64,000 bases of DNA from Cellulomonas fimi (GTDB lineage: Bacteria > Actinomycetota > Actinomycetes > Actinomycetales > Cellulomonadaceae), in assembly GCF_012952065.1 (NCBI RefSeq), contig NZ_JABCJJ010000006.1, forward strand, positions 1-64,000, written 5' to 3'. A program made the translations under genes and the position numbers. How positions within the stretch are numbered: the first letter of the stretch is position 1; each line of letters opens with the position of its first letter. Below, in pieces: positions 46,497 through 54,269 of the stretch. A model generated the notes under the pieces. It saw nothing but the letters and a program-made list of their open reading frames with translations. It did no database searches and had not been told where the DNA came from.

Positions 46497-46527
46497 CAGG
46501 ACCGTGGTGCTCTGACAGGGCCCGCCA

Positions 46528-46560
46528 GCGCCGGCGTCATGGTGAAGGGTGAGCCGGCGC
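46528..46560. terminator. hairpin after gdhA
   Basis: GCGCCGGC and GCCGGCGC form a perfect 8-bp stem with a 17-nt loop, 32 bp beyond the gdhA stop. It is a plausible terminator, though the arms are simple GC words. Confidence 0.45.
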
Positions 46561-46614
46561 CGGTGCGCGGAGCGGATCCGGGGATCGGTCGAGGGCCGGG
46601 ACGTCGACCCTGGT

Positions 46615-46620
46615 TAGCCT
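46615..46620 (+). promoter_or_regulatory. -10 hexamer TAGCCT, probable leaderless start of the SCP-like gene
   Basis: TAGCCT is followed by exactly 7 nt and ATG, with no Shine-Dalgarno sequence. Confidence 0.55.
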
Positions 46621-46627
46621 GGACGTC

Positions 46628-47026
46628 ATGCCACCCCGCCGCCGCACCGACCCGGCCGCGGGTCGGGCGGCGCTCGCCGTGTGGCGGGCCGACCCGGGAG
46701 GCGCCCCGCGCGAGGCCGTGCGGACCGCGGTGCGGTTCACGCTCGAGGAGCTCGCCGACGTCGCGCCGGGCAAGGCGGTCGAGGTCCGGGTCCCGCCCGA
46801 CGGCGCGGTGCAGGCGGTCGCGGGCCCGCGGCACACGCGCGGCACGCCGCCCAACGTCGTCGAGACAGACCCCGCGACGTGGCTCGCGCTGGTGACGGGC
46901 GAGCTGCGCTGGGTCGACGCCGTCGGGCAGGGCCGGGTGTCGGCGTCGGGTGAGCGGGCCGACCTCGCCTCGCTCCTCCCGCTGCAGGCCGTGCGCGATC
47001 GCGGCATCGCAGGAGCGAGCGGGTAG
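46628..47026 (+). CDS. sterol-carrier-like (bacterial SCP orthologue) protein
   Basis: The 132-residue protein matches the small actinobacterial 'sterol carrier family' group: a first helix, then [30 protein letters not shown], and [16 protein letters not shown], a pattern shared with SCP2 domains (PATWLAL near 85). It has no signal peptide. A ligand is not known, and actinobacteria rarely make sterols, so a hydrophobic metabolite is more likely. In related genomes it lies near purF, as here. Confidence 0.8.
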   Translation: MPPRRRTDPAAGRAALAVWRADPGGAPREAVRTAVRFTLEELADVAPGKAVEVRVPPDGAVQAVAGPRHTRGTPPNVVETDPATWLALVTGELRWVDAVGQGRVSASGERADLASLLPLQAVRDRGIAGASG

Positions 47027-47078
47027 GTGCGGGCGGTAGGTGCGGGCGGGTACGTGCGGGCGGGTAGGGTCGCCTGCC

Positions 47079-47471
47079 GTGACGAGCCCCGACGACCACC
47101 GCGACGAGCACGCCGCCGGCGCCCCCGACGCCGCGCGAGGCGTGACACCGGACGAGACGCCCGGCGAGACGCCCGGCGAGACGCCCGGCGAGACGCCGGA
47201 TCCGCACCTGACGCCCGACGTCGAGACCCTGGAGCGCATCGCCGAGCCGGCCACCGTCCGCCGCGCCCCGCGGTACGCCGCCTTCGTGCGCGCGGGCGCA
47301 CTGCTGGGCGCCGTCGTCGGGCTGGTCGCCGGACTGCTCGCGCCGTACCAGCAGGGCGGCCCCCGCGGCGCCGTGATCGGCATCGTCGTGGTGGGGCTCG
47401 CGTCGTTCGGAGCGCTGTTCGGCGCCGGCGCCGCGGTGCTCGCCGACCGCCGTGGCGTGCATCACCGCTGA
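47079..47471 (+). CDS. small two-helix membrane protein
   Basis: The 130-residue protein has an acidic head with three tandem Gly-Glu-Thr-Pro repeats from a 12-bp DNA repeat, and two hydrophobic helices (about 69-90 and 97-120). It ends in a short basic tail. I know no function. GTG 47079 lies 8 nt after TAGGGT (47065-47070), suggesting a leaderless transcript. An in-frame upstream GTG at 47040 is also possible. purF begins 58 bp downstream. Confidence 0.75.
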   Translation: MTSPDDHRDEHAAGAPDAARGVTPDETPGETPGETPGETPDPHLTPDVETLERIAEPATVRRAPRYAAFVRAGALLGAVVGLVAGLLAPYQQGGPRGAVIGIVVVGLASFGALFGAGAAVLADRRGVHHR

Positions 47472-47529
47472 GGCGTTCACACCCTGGGACCCCCGCGTCG
47501 ACGTCGGCCCCCTGTGCGACCATGGAATC

Positions 47530-49077
47530 GTGGCTTCCCGCGGAGACGGACTTCTTTCCCACGACCTCCTCCCCGGCGAGAAGGGCCCGCAGGACGCGTG
47601 TGGGGTCTTCGGCGTCTGGGCGCCCGGCGAAGAGGTCGCCAAGCTCGCCTACTTCGGCCTCTACGCGCTCCAGCACCGGGGTCAGGAGTCGGCCGGCATC
47701 GCGACCTCCAACGGCGAGCAGCTGCTCGTCTACAAGGACATGGGCCTCGTCTCCCAGGTGTTCGACGAGACCGCGCTCAACGCGCTGACCGGGCACCTCG
47801 CCATCGGGCACACGCGCTACTCGACCACCGGCGCGAGCACGTGGGAGAACGCGCAGCCGACGCTCGGCGCGACGGCCGGCGGCACGATCGCCCTGGGCCA
47901 CAACGGGAACCTCACCAACACCGCCGAGCTGGTCGACCTGGTCGCCGAGCGCTACGGCTCGCAGCGGCGCGGCGAGCTGGCCCGCGGGAACACGACGGAC
48001 ACGGCCCTCGTCACCGCGCTGCTCGCCGGGGACCCCGACCACACGCTCGAGGCGACGGCCCTCGAGGTGCTCCCCCGGCTCCGCGGGGCCTTCTCGCTCG
48101 TCTTCATGGACGAGCACACCCTCTACGCGGCGCGGGACCCCCAGGGCGTCCGGCCGCTCGTGCTCGGCCGCCTCGAGCGCGGCTGGGTCGTCGCGAGCGA
48201 GATGCCGGCGCTCGACATCGTGGGCGCGTCGTACGTCCGTGAGATCGAGCCCGGCGAGCTCGTCGCGATCGACGCCGACGGGCTGCGCAGCCAGCGGTTC
48301 GCGCCCGCCGACCGCGCGGGCTGCGTCTTCGAGTACGTCTACCTGGCCCGGCCGGACACGGCGATCGCGGGCCGGTCGGTGCACGCGGCGCGGGTCGACA
48401 TGGGTCGGCAGCTCGCGCGCGAGTTCCCCGTCGACGCCGACCTCGTGATCCCGGTGCCCGAGTCGGGGACGCCGGCGGCGGTCGGCTACGCGGCGGAGTC
48501 CGGCATCCCGTTCGGGCAGGGGCTGACCAAGAACGCCTACGTGGGGCGGACGTTCATCCAGCCGTCCCAGACGCTGCGCCAGCTCGGCATCCGCCTCAAG
48601 CTCAACCCGCTCAGGGACGTGATCCGCGGCAAGCGGCTCGTCGTCGTCGACGACTCGATCGTCCGCGGCAACACCCAGCGCGCGCTGATCCGGATGCTGC
48701 GCGAGGCCGGCGCTGCCGAGGTGCACGTGCGGATCTCGTCGCCGCCCGTGAAGTGGCCGTGCTTCTACGGCATCGACTTCGCGTCCCGGGCCGAGCTCAT
48801 CGCGACCGGCCTGGGTCCCGAGGAGGTCGGCCAGTCCCTCGGCGCCGACTCGCTCGGCTACATCTCGCTCGAAGGCATGATCGCGGCGACCCAGCAGCCG
48901 GCCGCGCAGCTGTGCGCCGCCTGCTTCACGGGCAGCTACCCGATCGAGCTGCCGCCGGCCGCCCGCATCGGCAACTACCTGGTCGACCAGAGCGAGCTGC
49001 CGCTGGGCGCCCCGGAGGACGGCCTGCGCACCCTCGTCGCGTCGAGCGGGGGCGCGACGGCGCTCGAGCAGCCGTGA
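47530..49077 (+). CDS. purF: amidophosphoribosyltransferase
   Basis: The 515-residue enzyme catalyses the first step of purine synthesis, making phosphoribosylamine from PRPP and glutamine. A propeptide of about 19 residues precedes the nucleophile Cys in DACGVFGVW, so this is the processed type. Candidate Fe-S ligands as in the Bacillus enzyme are present: GCVFEYVY, KWPCFYG and LCAACFTG. The PRPP site is VVVDDSIVRGNTQ near 373. GTG 47530 is preferred to an ORF start 26 codons earlier that lies within the previous gene. purM overlaps its end. Confidence 0.96.
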   Translation: MASRGDGLLSHDLLPGEKGPQDACGVFGVWAPGEEVAKLAYFGLYALQHRGQESAGIATSNGEQLLVYKDMGLVSQVFDETALNALTGHLAIGHTRYSTTGASTWENAQPTLGATAGGTIALGHNGNLTNTAELVDLVAERYGSQRRGELARGNTTDTALVTALLAGDPDHTLEATALEVLPRLRGAFSLVFMDEHTLYAARDPQGVRPLVLGRLERGWVVASEMPALDIVGASYVREIEPGELVAIDADGLRSQRFAPADRAGCVFEYVYLARPDTAIAGRSVHAARVDMGRQLAREFPVDADLVIPVPESGTPAAVGYAAESGIPFGQGLTKNAYVGRTFIQPSQTLRQLGIRLKLNPLRDVIRGKRLVVVDDSIVRGNTQRALIRMLREAGAAEVHVRISSPPVKWPCFYGIDFASRAELIATGLGPEEVGQSLGADSLGYISLEGMIAATQQPAAQLCAACFTGSYPIELPPAARIGNYLVDQSELPLGAPEDGLRTLVASSGGATALEQP

Positions 49078-50195
49078 CGACGTCGGATGCGCCCCGCCGG
49101 GTGACGTACGCCTCGGCCGGGGTCGACACCGCCGCGGGGGACCGCGCGGTCGAGCTGATGAAGGCCGCGGTCGCGCGCACGCACGGGCCGCAGGTGCTCG
49201 GCGGCGTCGGCGGGTTCGCCGGGCTGTTCGACGCGAGCGCGCTCAAGGCGTACGACCGCCCGCTGCTCGCCTCGTCCACCGACGGGGTCGGCACGAAGGT
49301 CGCGATCGCCCAGGCGATGGACGTCCACGACACGATCGGGTTCGACCTGGTCGGGATGGTCGTCGACGACATCGTGGTGTGCGGCGCCGAGCCGCTCGTC
49401 ATGACCGACTACATCGCGTGCGGCCGCGTCGTGCCCGAGCGCATCGCGGACGTCGTCCGGGGGATCGCAGCGGCGTGCGAGGTCGCGGGTGTCGCGCTCG
49501 TCGGCGGGGAGACCGCGGAGCACCCCGGCCTGCTGGGTCCGGACGACTACGACGTCGCGGGTGCCGTCGTCGGCGTGGTCGAGGCGGCCGACCTGCTCGG
49601 ACCGGAGAAGGTGCGCGAGGGCGACGTCGTGCTGGCCGTCGCGTCGTCCGGCCTGCACTCCAACGGGTACTCGCTGGTCCGCAAGGTGGTCGAGGTGGCG
49701 GGCTGGTCCCTCGACCGCGACGTCCCGGAGCTCGGCCGCACGCTGGGTGCCGAGCTGCTCGAGCCGACGCGCGTGTACGCGGCGGACCTGCTCTCGCTGG
49801 CCCGCGACGCCGCGGCCGAGGTGCGCGCGTACAGCCATGTCACCGGCGGCGGGCTCGCCGCGAACCTCGCCCGGGTGCTGCCGGTCGGGCTCGCGGCGCG
49901 CGTCGACCGGGCCAGCTGGACGGTCCCGCCGATCTTCGACGTCGTGCGCTCGCTGGGCGGCGTCCCGTGGGACGACCTCGAGGCGACCCTCAACCTGGGC
50001 GTCGGCATGGTCGCGGTCACGTCACCCGCGGGGGCCGACGCCGCGCTCGCCCACCTCGCCGGCCGCGGGCTCCCGGCCTGGGTGCTGGGGACCATCGGGC
50101 CCGACGACGGCGCCGAGGGTCGCGACGTGGTGCGCGGTTCCAAGGGGGTCAAGGGCGGCGCGGTGCGGATGACCGGGAGCTACCGGACGACCTGA
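49074..50195 (+). CDS. purM: phosphoribosylformylglycinamidine cyclo-ligase (AIR synthetase)
   Basis: The 373-residue enzyme closes FGAM to AIR using ATP (step 5). It has YASAGVDTAAGDRAVELMK, STDGVGTKVAIA near 68, GFDLVGMVVDDIVVCGAEPL, the conserved GGETAEHPGL near 144, SSGLHSNGYSLVR near 195 and HVTGGGLAANLARVLP near 258. It begins at GTG inside the purF stop (GTGA), so the two are coupled. It converges with DUF3073. Confidence 0.96.
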   Translation: MTTSDAPRRVTYASAGVDTAAGDRAVELMKAAVARTHGPQVLGGVGGFAGLFDASALKAYDRPLLASSTDGVGTKVAIAQAMDVHDTIGFDLVGMVVDDIVVCGAEPLVMTDYIACGRVVPERIADVVRGIAAACEVAGVALVGGETAEHPGLLGPDDYDVAGAVVGVVEAADLLGPEKVREGDVVLAVASSGLHSNGYSLVRKVVEVAGWSLDRDVPELGRTLGAELLEPTRVYAADLLSLARDAAAEVRAYSHVTGGGLAANLARVLPVGLAARVDRASWTVPPIFDVVRSLGGVPWDDLEATLNLGVGMVAVTSPAGADAALAHLAGRGLPAWVLGTIGPDDGAEGRDVVRGSKGVKGGAVRMTGSYRTT

Positions 50196-50241
50196 CGGTG
50201 GCGCGTGGTCCGCCGTCGACGCGCGACAGGGGGCGCTGAGG

Positions 50242-50445
50242 TCAGCGCTCGTCCCAGCGTGAGTACACGTCGGCGTCGGGCTCGTCCTTCGCGTCGACGG
50301 GGGCCCTGCGGTTGTCCGTGACCAGGTCGGTCCGGCCCGGGCTCGTGAGCTCCTGCTCGAGCGCCCGGTAGTTCGTGTCGGGGCTGAAGTACTTCAGCTC
50401 CCGGGCGACCTTGGTCTGCTTAGCCTTCTGACGGCCGCGCCCCAT
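50242..50445 (-). CDS. DUF3073 protein
   Basis: The 67-residue basic-to-acidic protein begins MGRGRQKAKQTKVARELKYFSPDTNYRALEQEL and ends YSRWDER, matching DUF3073 throughout. The function is unknown. It is nearly always beside purM in actinobacteria. The ATG at 50445 follows GAGGGGGTCG. An upstream in-frame ATG is rejected because the added 40 residues do not belong to the family and lie in the likely leader. A minus-strand TAACGT at 50535-50540 is a possible -10. Confidence 0.9.
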   Translation of the reverse strand: MGRGRQKAKQTKVARELKYFSPDTNYRALEQELTSPGRTDLVTDNRRAPVDAKDEPDADVYSRWDER

Positions 50446-50867
50446 GGCCTCGACCCCCTCACGTAGAAGCGGGGCTGGCTCCGTGCTCGACACGTGCGGC
50501 CCCGGGGTGCTGAAAAATTGTCTGCTCCGGATGAACGTTACATGGTCCGCGGGCATTCCGACCACTCGCGCGCTGGGCCCGGCGGGGGGTCCGGGACGCC
50601 GTCCGAAGCCGTCGGCAGCGCCGTGATCCGGGGTGCGGGGCCGGCGCTCGGTCGGCCTCGCAGGCCGCGCGCCAATGTCTCGGATCGTGGACCGCGTTAC
50701 GCTGGCAGCGAACGCGCGCGGCGCAGCACCCCGCGTCGCACACGTGTCCGATTCGGGTCGAATGCCCGGTAGGGCGCCGTGACGACCGCTTTCGACGCCG
50801 TGTGGCGTGCGTGTGGAGTGGCGCGGGCGACGCTGGGCCCGATGCGCGTCGCTTCGCCCGGTTTGCT

Positions 50868-50881
50868 ATACCAGTAGGTAT
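50868..50881. promoter_or_regulatory. small palindrome in the bldC promoter region
   Basis: ATACC-AGTA-GGTAT is a perfect 5-bp inverted repeat, 74 nt before bldC in a short AT-rich island, and may overlap the -10 (TATACC or TATGAC). The rest of the 509-bp DUF3073-bldC gap (50446-50954) has no gene I can support; it holds GC-rich DNA and the likely 5' ends of both transcripts. Confidence 0.4.
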
Positions 50882-50954
50882 GACCTTCCCGGTCGGGTGA
50901 AATTTCTGAACGCCTGCCGGGTCATGGCCTACTCGATCGCCTAGGAGGCAACCC

Positions 50955-51155
50955 ATGTCGGCTCCGGAGTCCGAAGCCCTGCTCACCCCGTCGGAGGTCG
51001 CCACGCTCTTCCGCGTGGACCCCAAGACCGTCACGCGCTGGGCCAAGGCAGGAAAGCTGACCTCGATCCGGACGCTGGGTGGCCACCGTCGCTACCGGGA
51101 GACCGAGGTGCGCGAGCTCCTCAACGGGGTCCCCAACCAGCGCCCCACCGACTGA
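50955..51155 (+). CDS. bldC: BldC-like MerR-type DNA-binding protein
   Basis: The 66-residue single-domain winged-helix protein reads TPSEVATLFRVDPKTVTRWAKAGKLTSIRTLGGHRRYRETEVRELL, the BldC signature with no effector domain. In Streptomyces BldC binds direct repeats cooperatively and holds back sporulation genes. This organism need not sporulate, so its targets are unknown. A strong TAGGAGGC ribosome site 8 nt before the ATG fixes the start. It has a long upstream gap of 509 bp, fitting complex control. Confidence 0.94.
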   Translation: MSAPESEALLTPSEVATLFRVDPKTVTRWAKAGKLTSIRTLGGHRRYRETEVRELLNGVPNQRPTD

Positions 51156-51197
51156 CGCCTCGACCCGGCGCCCCCTCCAGCGCTGACCGGGCTCCAC

Positions 51198-51225
51198 AGG
51201 GCACGTCCCGTCACGGACGTGCCCT
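51198..51225. terminator. hairpin terminator after bldC
   Basis: AGGGCACGTCC, a 6-nt loop, then GGACGTGCCCT. It is a perfect 11-bp stem 43 bp beyond bldC. Confidence 0.8.
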
Positions 51226-51245
51226 TCGTCTGTCCCGCCCACGCC

Positions 51246-51306
51246 GGTCTGCTCGCCCTTGGTCTGCTCGCCCCTTGGTCTGCTCGCCCCTTGGTCTGCT
51301 CGCCCC
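51246..51306. repeat. 16-17-bp tandem repeat, four copies
   Basis: GGTCTGCTCGCCCCTT is repeated four times after the bldC terminator. It is a non-coding array and a candidate variable-number locus. Confidence 0.85.
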
Positions 51307-51330
51307 GAGTCGGCCTCGACCTCGATCTCG

Positions 51331-51395
51331 ACGCCGAGTGAGACGTTGCGCCGCCCCCTCGCCATGAGGAGCCGGGAAAGCGTCGCACTCGGCGT
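51331..51395. repeat. imperfect palindrome before the DUF3618 gene end
   Basis: ACGCCGAGTGAGACGTT at one end matches the complement of AAGCGTCGCACTCGGCGT at the other with few mismatches, enclosing about 30 nt. It is a second palindrome in the same convergent gap as the bldC terminator. Nothing else is recognised in 51156-51451. Confidence 0.55.
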
Positions 51396-51451
51396 TCGTC
51401 GCGTTCGTCGCGATCGGCGCGCTTGGCGGTCGGCGCCGGCCTGGGTGGGGA

Positions 51452-51727
51452 TCAGTCCTTGCGGGCTACCGCGACGACCAGGCCAAGAACCGCCGCCGCG
51501 GCGACGCCCAGCACCACGCGTGCCCGGTTCCGCGCCTCGGGTGCCGTCGCGGGGTCCGTGCCGGCGTCGTGCAGCATCTGCTTCGCCCGGCCCACGGCCT
51601 CGTTCGCCTTGACGCGCGGATCGAGCCGGTAGGTCAGCTCGTCGATCGTGGCGGCCAGCTCGGCGCGGTTGCGCTCGAGCTCGGCCTCGATGTCACGGGG
51701 CGTGGGGCTGCCGGCGGGGCTGCTCAT
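51452..51727 (-). CDS. DUF3618 membrane protein
   Basis: The 91-residue protein has the DUF3618 core DIEAELERNRAELAATIDELTYRLDPR, an amphipathic helix that looks like a coiled coil, and one C-terminal membrane helix (VVLGVAAAAVLGLVVAVA) ending in charged residues. The function is unknown. ATG 51727 overlaps the stop of the holin-like gene by 4 nt; the pair is conserved in actinobacteria and likely forms a membrane complex. Confidence 0.88.
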   Translation of the reverse strand: MSSPAGSPTPRDIEAELERNRAELAATIDELTYRLDPRVKANEAVGRAKQMLHDAGTDPATAPEARNRARVVLGVAAAAVLGLVVAVARKD

Positions 51728-52152
51728 GAACGGAGACCTTCCTTGACGGCGTTGACGTCCTGCTTGACGTTCTCGGTCGCGCGCTGCGGCACCGGCGGCA
51801 TGCCTCGATCGAGCGAGCGCTTGCCGAGCAGGGCCAGGACCGCGGCGATCACGAGCAGCGCGACGGCGACGATCAGCGCGGCCAGCCACGGCTCGACGAC
51901 GAGCGCGAGCGCCAGGATCGCCGTCGTGAGGAGCACCGCGAAGGCGAAGAAGCCGAAGAAGCCCGCCCCGGCGAGGAGGCCCGCGCCGATGCCGCTCGCC
52001 TTCGCCTTCTGGGCGAGCTCTGCCTTGGCCAGGTCGATCTCCGCGCGCACGAGGCGGGAGGACTGCTCCGACAGCCGGCTGAACAGCTCACCCAGCGACG
52101 GCCGCCCGCCTGTGCCTGGTGTCGTCCACTGCGTGTCGTCCACGCTGATCAC
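51724..52152 (-). CDS. actinobacterial holin-X-like (phage holin superfamily III / YqjE-type) protein
   Basis: The 142-residue protein has an N-terminal amphipathic helix (SLGELFSRLSEQSSRLVRAEIDLAKAEL), two hydrophobic helices (about 52-80 and 86-110), and a charged tail. Despite the family name, no lysis genes are nearby and it is unlikely to be phage-derived; it is a housekeeping membrane protein of unknown role. It is the first gene of a two-gene operon with DUF3618. Confidence 0.85.
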   Translation of the reverse strand: MISVDDTQWTTPGTGGRPSLGELFSRLSEQSSRLVRAEIDLAKAELAQKAKASGIGAGLLAGAGFFGFFAFAVLLTTAILALALVVEPWLAALIVAVALLVIAAVLALLGKRSLDRGMPPVPQRATENVKQDVNAVKEGLRS

Positions 52153-52236
52153 ATCCCTCGAGTCGCCGAGCTCCCGCCCCTAGTGTGTCGGCAACGTCCG
52201 CTCTGCGCGATCCGTTCGGTCCTGCAGACGCAAAGA

Positions 52237-52267
52237 ACCGCAGGTCACGCGATGCGCGACCTGCGGT
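52237..52267 (-). terminator. terminator of the tRNA operon
   Basis: ACCGCAGGTC and GACCTGCGGT form a perfect 10-bp stem with an 11-nt loop just past tRNA-Phe. On the minus strand TTCTTTG follows, one of the few U-rich tails in the window. Confidence 0.8.
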
Positions 52268-52272
52268 CCGGG

Positions 52273-52348
52273 TGGTGGCCACGAGCGGGGTCGAACCGCT
52301 GACCTTCCGATTTTCAGTCGGACGCTCTACCAACTGAGCTACATGGCC
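52273..52348 (-). tRNA. tRNA-Phe (GAA)
   Basis: The minus strand folds as a complete cloverleaf: acceptor GGCCATG/CGTGGCC, D-arm AGCTCAGTTGGTAGAGC, an anticodon loop CTGAAAA with anticodon GAA, and a T-arm containing GGTTCGACCCC. CCA is encoded. It is the last of three tRNAs in the minus-strand cluster. Confidence 0.97.
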
Positions 52349-52389
52349 GAACCGACTGCGCCCGGCCTGGTGGGCCGGGCGCATGTCAG

Positions 52390-52463
52390 CGACCCCGACG
52401 GGACTCGAACCCGCGACCTCCGCCGTGACAGGGCGGCGCGCTAACCAACTGCGCTACGGGGCC
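52390..52463 (-). tRNA. tRNA-Asp (GTC)
   Basis: The acceptor GGCCCCG pairs with CGGGGTC (one G-U). The D-arm is AGCGCAGTTGGTTAGCGC, the anticodon loop CTGTCAC with GTC, and the T-loop GTTCGAGTC. CCA is not encoded and must be added. It is the middle gene of the cluster. Confidence 0.97.
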
Positions 52464-52506
52464 TTGTGCAGCACAAGGAACCTGCGAACATCACGCACTG
52501 GAACAG

Positions 52507-52579
52507 TACCCCCAACGGGATTCGAACCCGTGCTACCGCCGTGAAAGGGCGGGGTCCTAGGCCGCTAGACGATGGGGGC
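52507..52579 (-). tRNA. tRNA-Glu (TTC)
   Basis: The acceptor GCCCCCA pairs with TGGGGGT (terminal G-U). The anticodon loop is CTTTCAC with anticodon TTC, and the T-arm contains GGTTCGAATCC. CCA is not encoded. It is the first gene of the Glu-Asp-Phe operon, an order common in actinobacteria. Confidence 0.97.
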
Positions 52580-52680
52580 GAGCAACGCCCTTGACGTCGA
52601 AGGCGTCGTAAGACCTCGGAAAGCATAGGGCAGATGGGCCGGAAGAACCAAAGCGGGTCGGCGCGGGGCAGGATGAGCGG

Positions 52681-53034
52681 GTGGTCGACATGTCGCGCGC
52701 CGAGTTCGAGGACGCCGTCCGGGATGCGCTCGACGAGATCCCGACCGAGCTCGCGGCGCAGATGGACAACGTCGTGGTGCTGGTCGAGGACGACGCCCCG
52801 CCCGAGGACCCCGACCTGCTGGGCGTCTACGAGGGCTTCCCGCTGACCGAGCGAGGCGAGTTCTGGGCGGCTGGCTCGCTGCCCGACCGGATCACGATCT
52901 TCCGGCGGCCGACCCTCGCCATGTGCGAGTCGCGCGACGAGGTGGTCGACGAGGTCGCGATCACGGTCGTCCACGAGATCGCGCACCACTTCGGCATCGA
53001 CGACGAGCGCCTGCACGAGCTGGGCTGGGCATGA
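52681..53034 (+). CDS. zincin-like metallopeptidase domain protein
   Basis: The 117-residue protein belongs to the minimal zincin (DUF1025/MPN-independent) family. It has one helical half with FEDAVRDALDEIPTELAAQMDNVVV and the zinc site HEIAHHFGIDDERLHELGW, where HExxH and a third-ligand region are visible near 98-114. The protein is cytosolic and small, and its substrate is unknown. GTG 52681 is the first start after the tRNA cluster. The LLM oxidoreductase gene overlaps it by 4 nt (ATGA). Confidence 0.9.
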   Translation: MVDMSRAEFEDAVRDALDEIPTELAAQMDNVVVLVEDDAPPEDPDLLGVYEGFPLTERGEFWAAGSLPDRITIFRRPTLAMCESRDEVVDEVAITVVHEIAHHFGIDDERLHELGWA

Positions 53035-53960
53035 CGGCCGGGACGAGGTTCGGCGTCGTGCTCCTGCCGCAGGAGCGATGGCCGCAGGCGCGTCGCCGCT
53101 GGCTCCGCGCCGAGGAGTACGGGTTCGACCACGCGTGGACCTACGACCACCTGTCCTGGCGCTCGCTCGTCGACGAGCCGTGGTTCGCGACCGTGCCCCT
53201 GCTCGCGGCGGCGGCCGCCGTGACCGAACGGATCCGGTTGGGCACGTGGGTGGCGAGCCCCAACTTCCGGCACCCGGTCCCGTTCGCGAAGGACGTCATG
53301 GGTCTCGACGACGTGAGCGAGGGGCGGCTGCTCCTGGGCGTGGGCGCGGGGGGCACGGGGTTCGACGCGCGGGTGCTCGGCGCGCCGCCCACGCCGGCGG
53401 TCCGCACGCGCCGGTTCGCCGAGTTCACCGCCCTGCTCGACCTCATGCTGACGCAGCCGATGACCGACCACGTCGGCGAGTTCTACGAGGCGCACGGAGC
53501 GCGCATGCTCCCCGGGTGCGTGCAGCAGCCGCGCGTGCCCTTCGTCGTCGCGGCGAACGGTCCGCGCGCGATGGCGGTGGCCGCGAAGCACGGCCAGGGG
53601 TGGGCGACGTTCGGGCCCTCGATGCCCGACGACGAGGGACAGCCGAGGCGCACCGTCGCCCAGGCGCAGGAGCGCTGGTGGCGTGGGCTGGCCGAGATGG
53701 TCGAGCAGCTTGAGGAGGTCGCCCGGGAAGCCGGTCGCGATCCTGCGACCCTCGAGCGGTACCTCAACATCGATGGTGCGCCGGTCTTCTCGCTCGAGTC
53801 GTTCGCGGTGCTCGAGGAGGGCGTCGAGCGAGCGGCCGCGCTCGGCTTCACCGACGTCGTCGTGCACTGGCCGCGCGCGGAGGGGGTCTACGCGGGCTCG
53901 GAAGCGGTCCTCGAGGAGGCTGCGAGCCGGTTGCCGCAGTTGCGCACCCTCGGTCGCTGA
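53031..53960 (+). CDS. LLM-class (luciferase-like) flavin oxidoreductase
   Basis: The 309-residue TIM-barrel protein has FGVVLLPQERWPQARRRWLRAEEYGFDHAWTYDH at the start, IRLGTWVASPNFRHPVPFAKDV, GRLLLGVGAGGTGFDA and PFVVAANGPRAMAVAAKHGQGW, as in the bacterial luciferase/F420-dependent family. The cofactor could be FMN or F420; actinobacterial members are often F420-dependent. The substrate is unknown. ATG 53031 overlaps the zincin stop, so the pair forms an operon. It converges with galE across the 47-bp palindrome array. Confidence 0.9.
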   Translation: MTAGTRFGVVLLPQERWPQARRRWLRAEEYGFDHAWTYDHLSWRSLVDEPWFATVPLLAAAAAVTERIRLGTWVASPNFRHPVPFAKDVMGLDDVSEGRLLLGVGAGGTGFDARVLGAPPTPAVRTRRFAEFTALLDLMLTQPMTDHVGEFYEAHGARMLPGCVQQPRVPFVVAANGPRAMAVAAKHGQGWATFGPSMPDDEGQPRRTVAQAQERWWRGLAEMVEQLEEVAREAGRDPATLERYLNIDGAPVFSLESFAVLEEGVERAAALGFTDVVVHWPRAEGVYAGSEAVLEEAASRLPQLRTLGR

Positions 53961-53996
53961 CCCGACGCCCCACCCCGACCCCCTCCCGCACACGAG

Positions 53997-54233
53997 GTGT
54001 CAGACCGGGCGCGCGCCGTGGACCGCGTGATGTCTGACACGTCGAGGCGTGGACGAAGGTGTCAGGCCGGGCGCGTGCCGTGGACCGCGGCAGGTCTGAC
54101 ACTTCGGGGGGGGGGGCGACGGGCGTGTCAGGCCGGGCGCGTGCCGTGGACCGCGGCAGGTCTGACACGTCGGGGGGGCGACGGGCGTGTCAGGCCGTGC
54201 GCGTGCCGTGGACCGCGGCAGGTCTGACACGTC
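53997..54233. repeat. array of four GTGTCAGA...TCTGACAC palindromes
   Basis: Four units start at 53997, 54059, 54125 and 54187 with periods of 62, 66 and 62 bp. Each is about 47 bp: GTGTCAGGCCGGGCGCGTGC, a GTGGACCGCGG core, then CAGGTCTGACACGTC, forming an imperfect hairpin. The spacers are only 15-19 bp, G-rich and similar to each other. The array fills the gap between the convergent LLM and galE genes. Confidence 0.92.
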
Positions 54234-54269
54234 CGTCGGGCGGTGGCGGATCAGGCAAGCGGTGGCGGA

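Noticed and set aside
51724-52152. Prophage lysis gene (holin)
   Set aside because: The family name suggests phage, but there are no endolysin, integrase or structural genes nearby and the pairing with DUF3618 is chromosomal.
52273-52579. tRNA cluster as an integration (att) site
   Set aside because: No integrase gene and no duplicated tRNA 3' end is visible on either side.
53997-54233. CRISPR array
   Set aside because: The repeats are regularly spaced, but the spacers are only 15-19 bp, G-rich and alike, the repeat is about 47 bp and nearly fully palindromic, and no cas genes are nearby.
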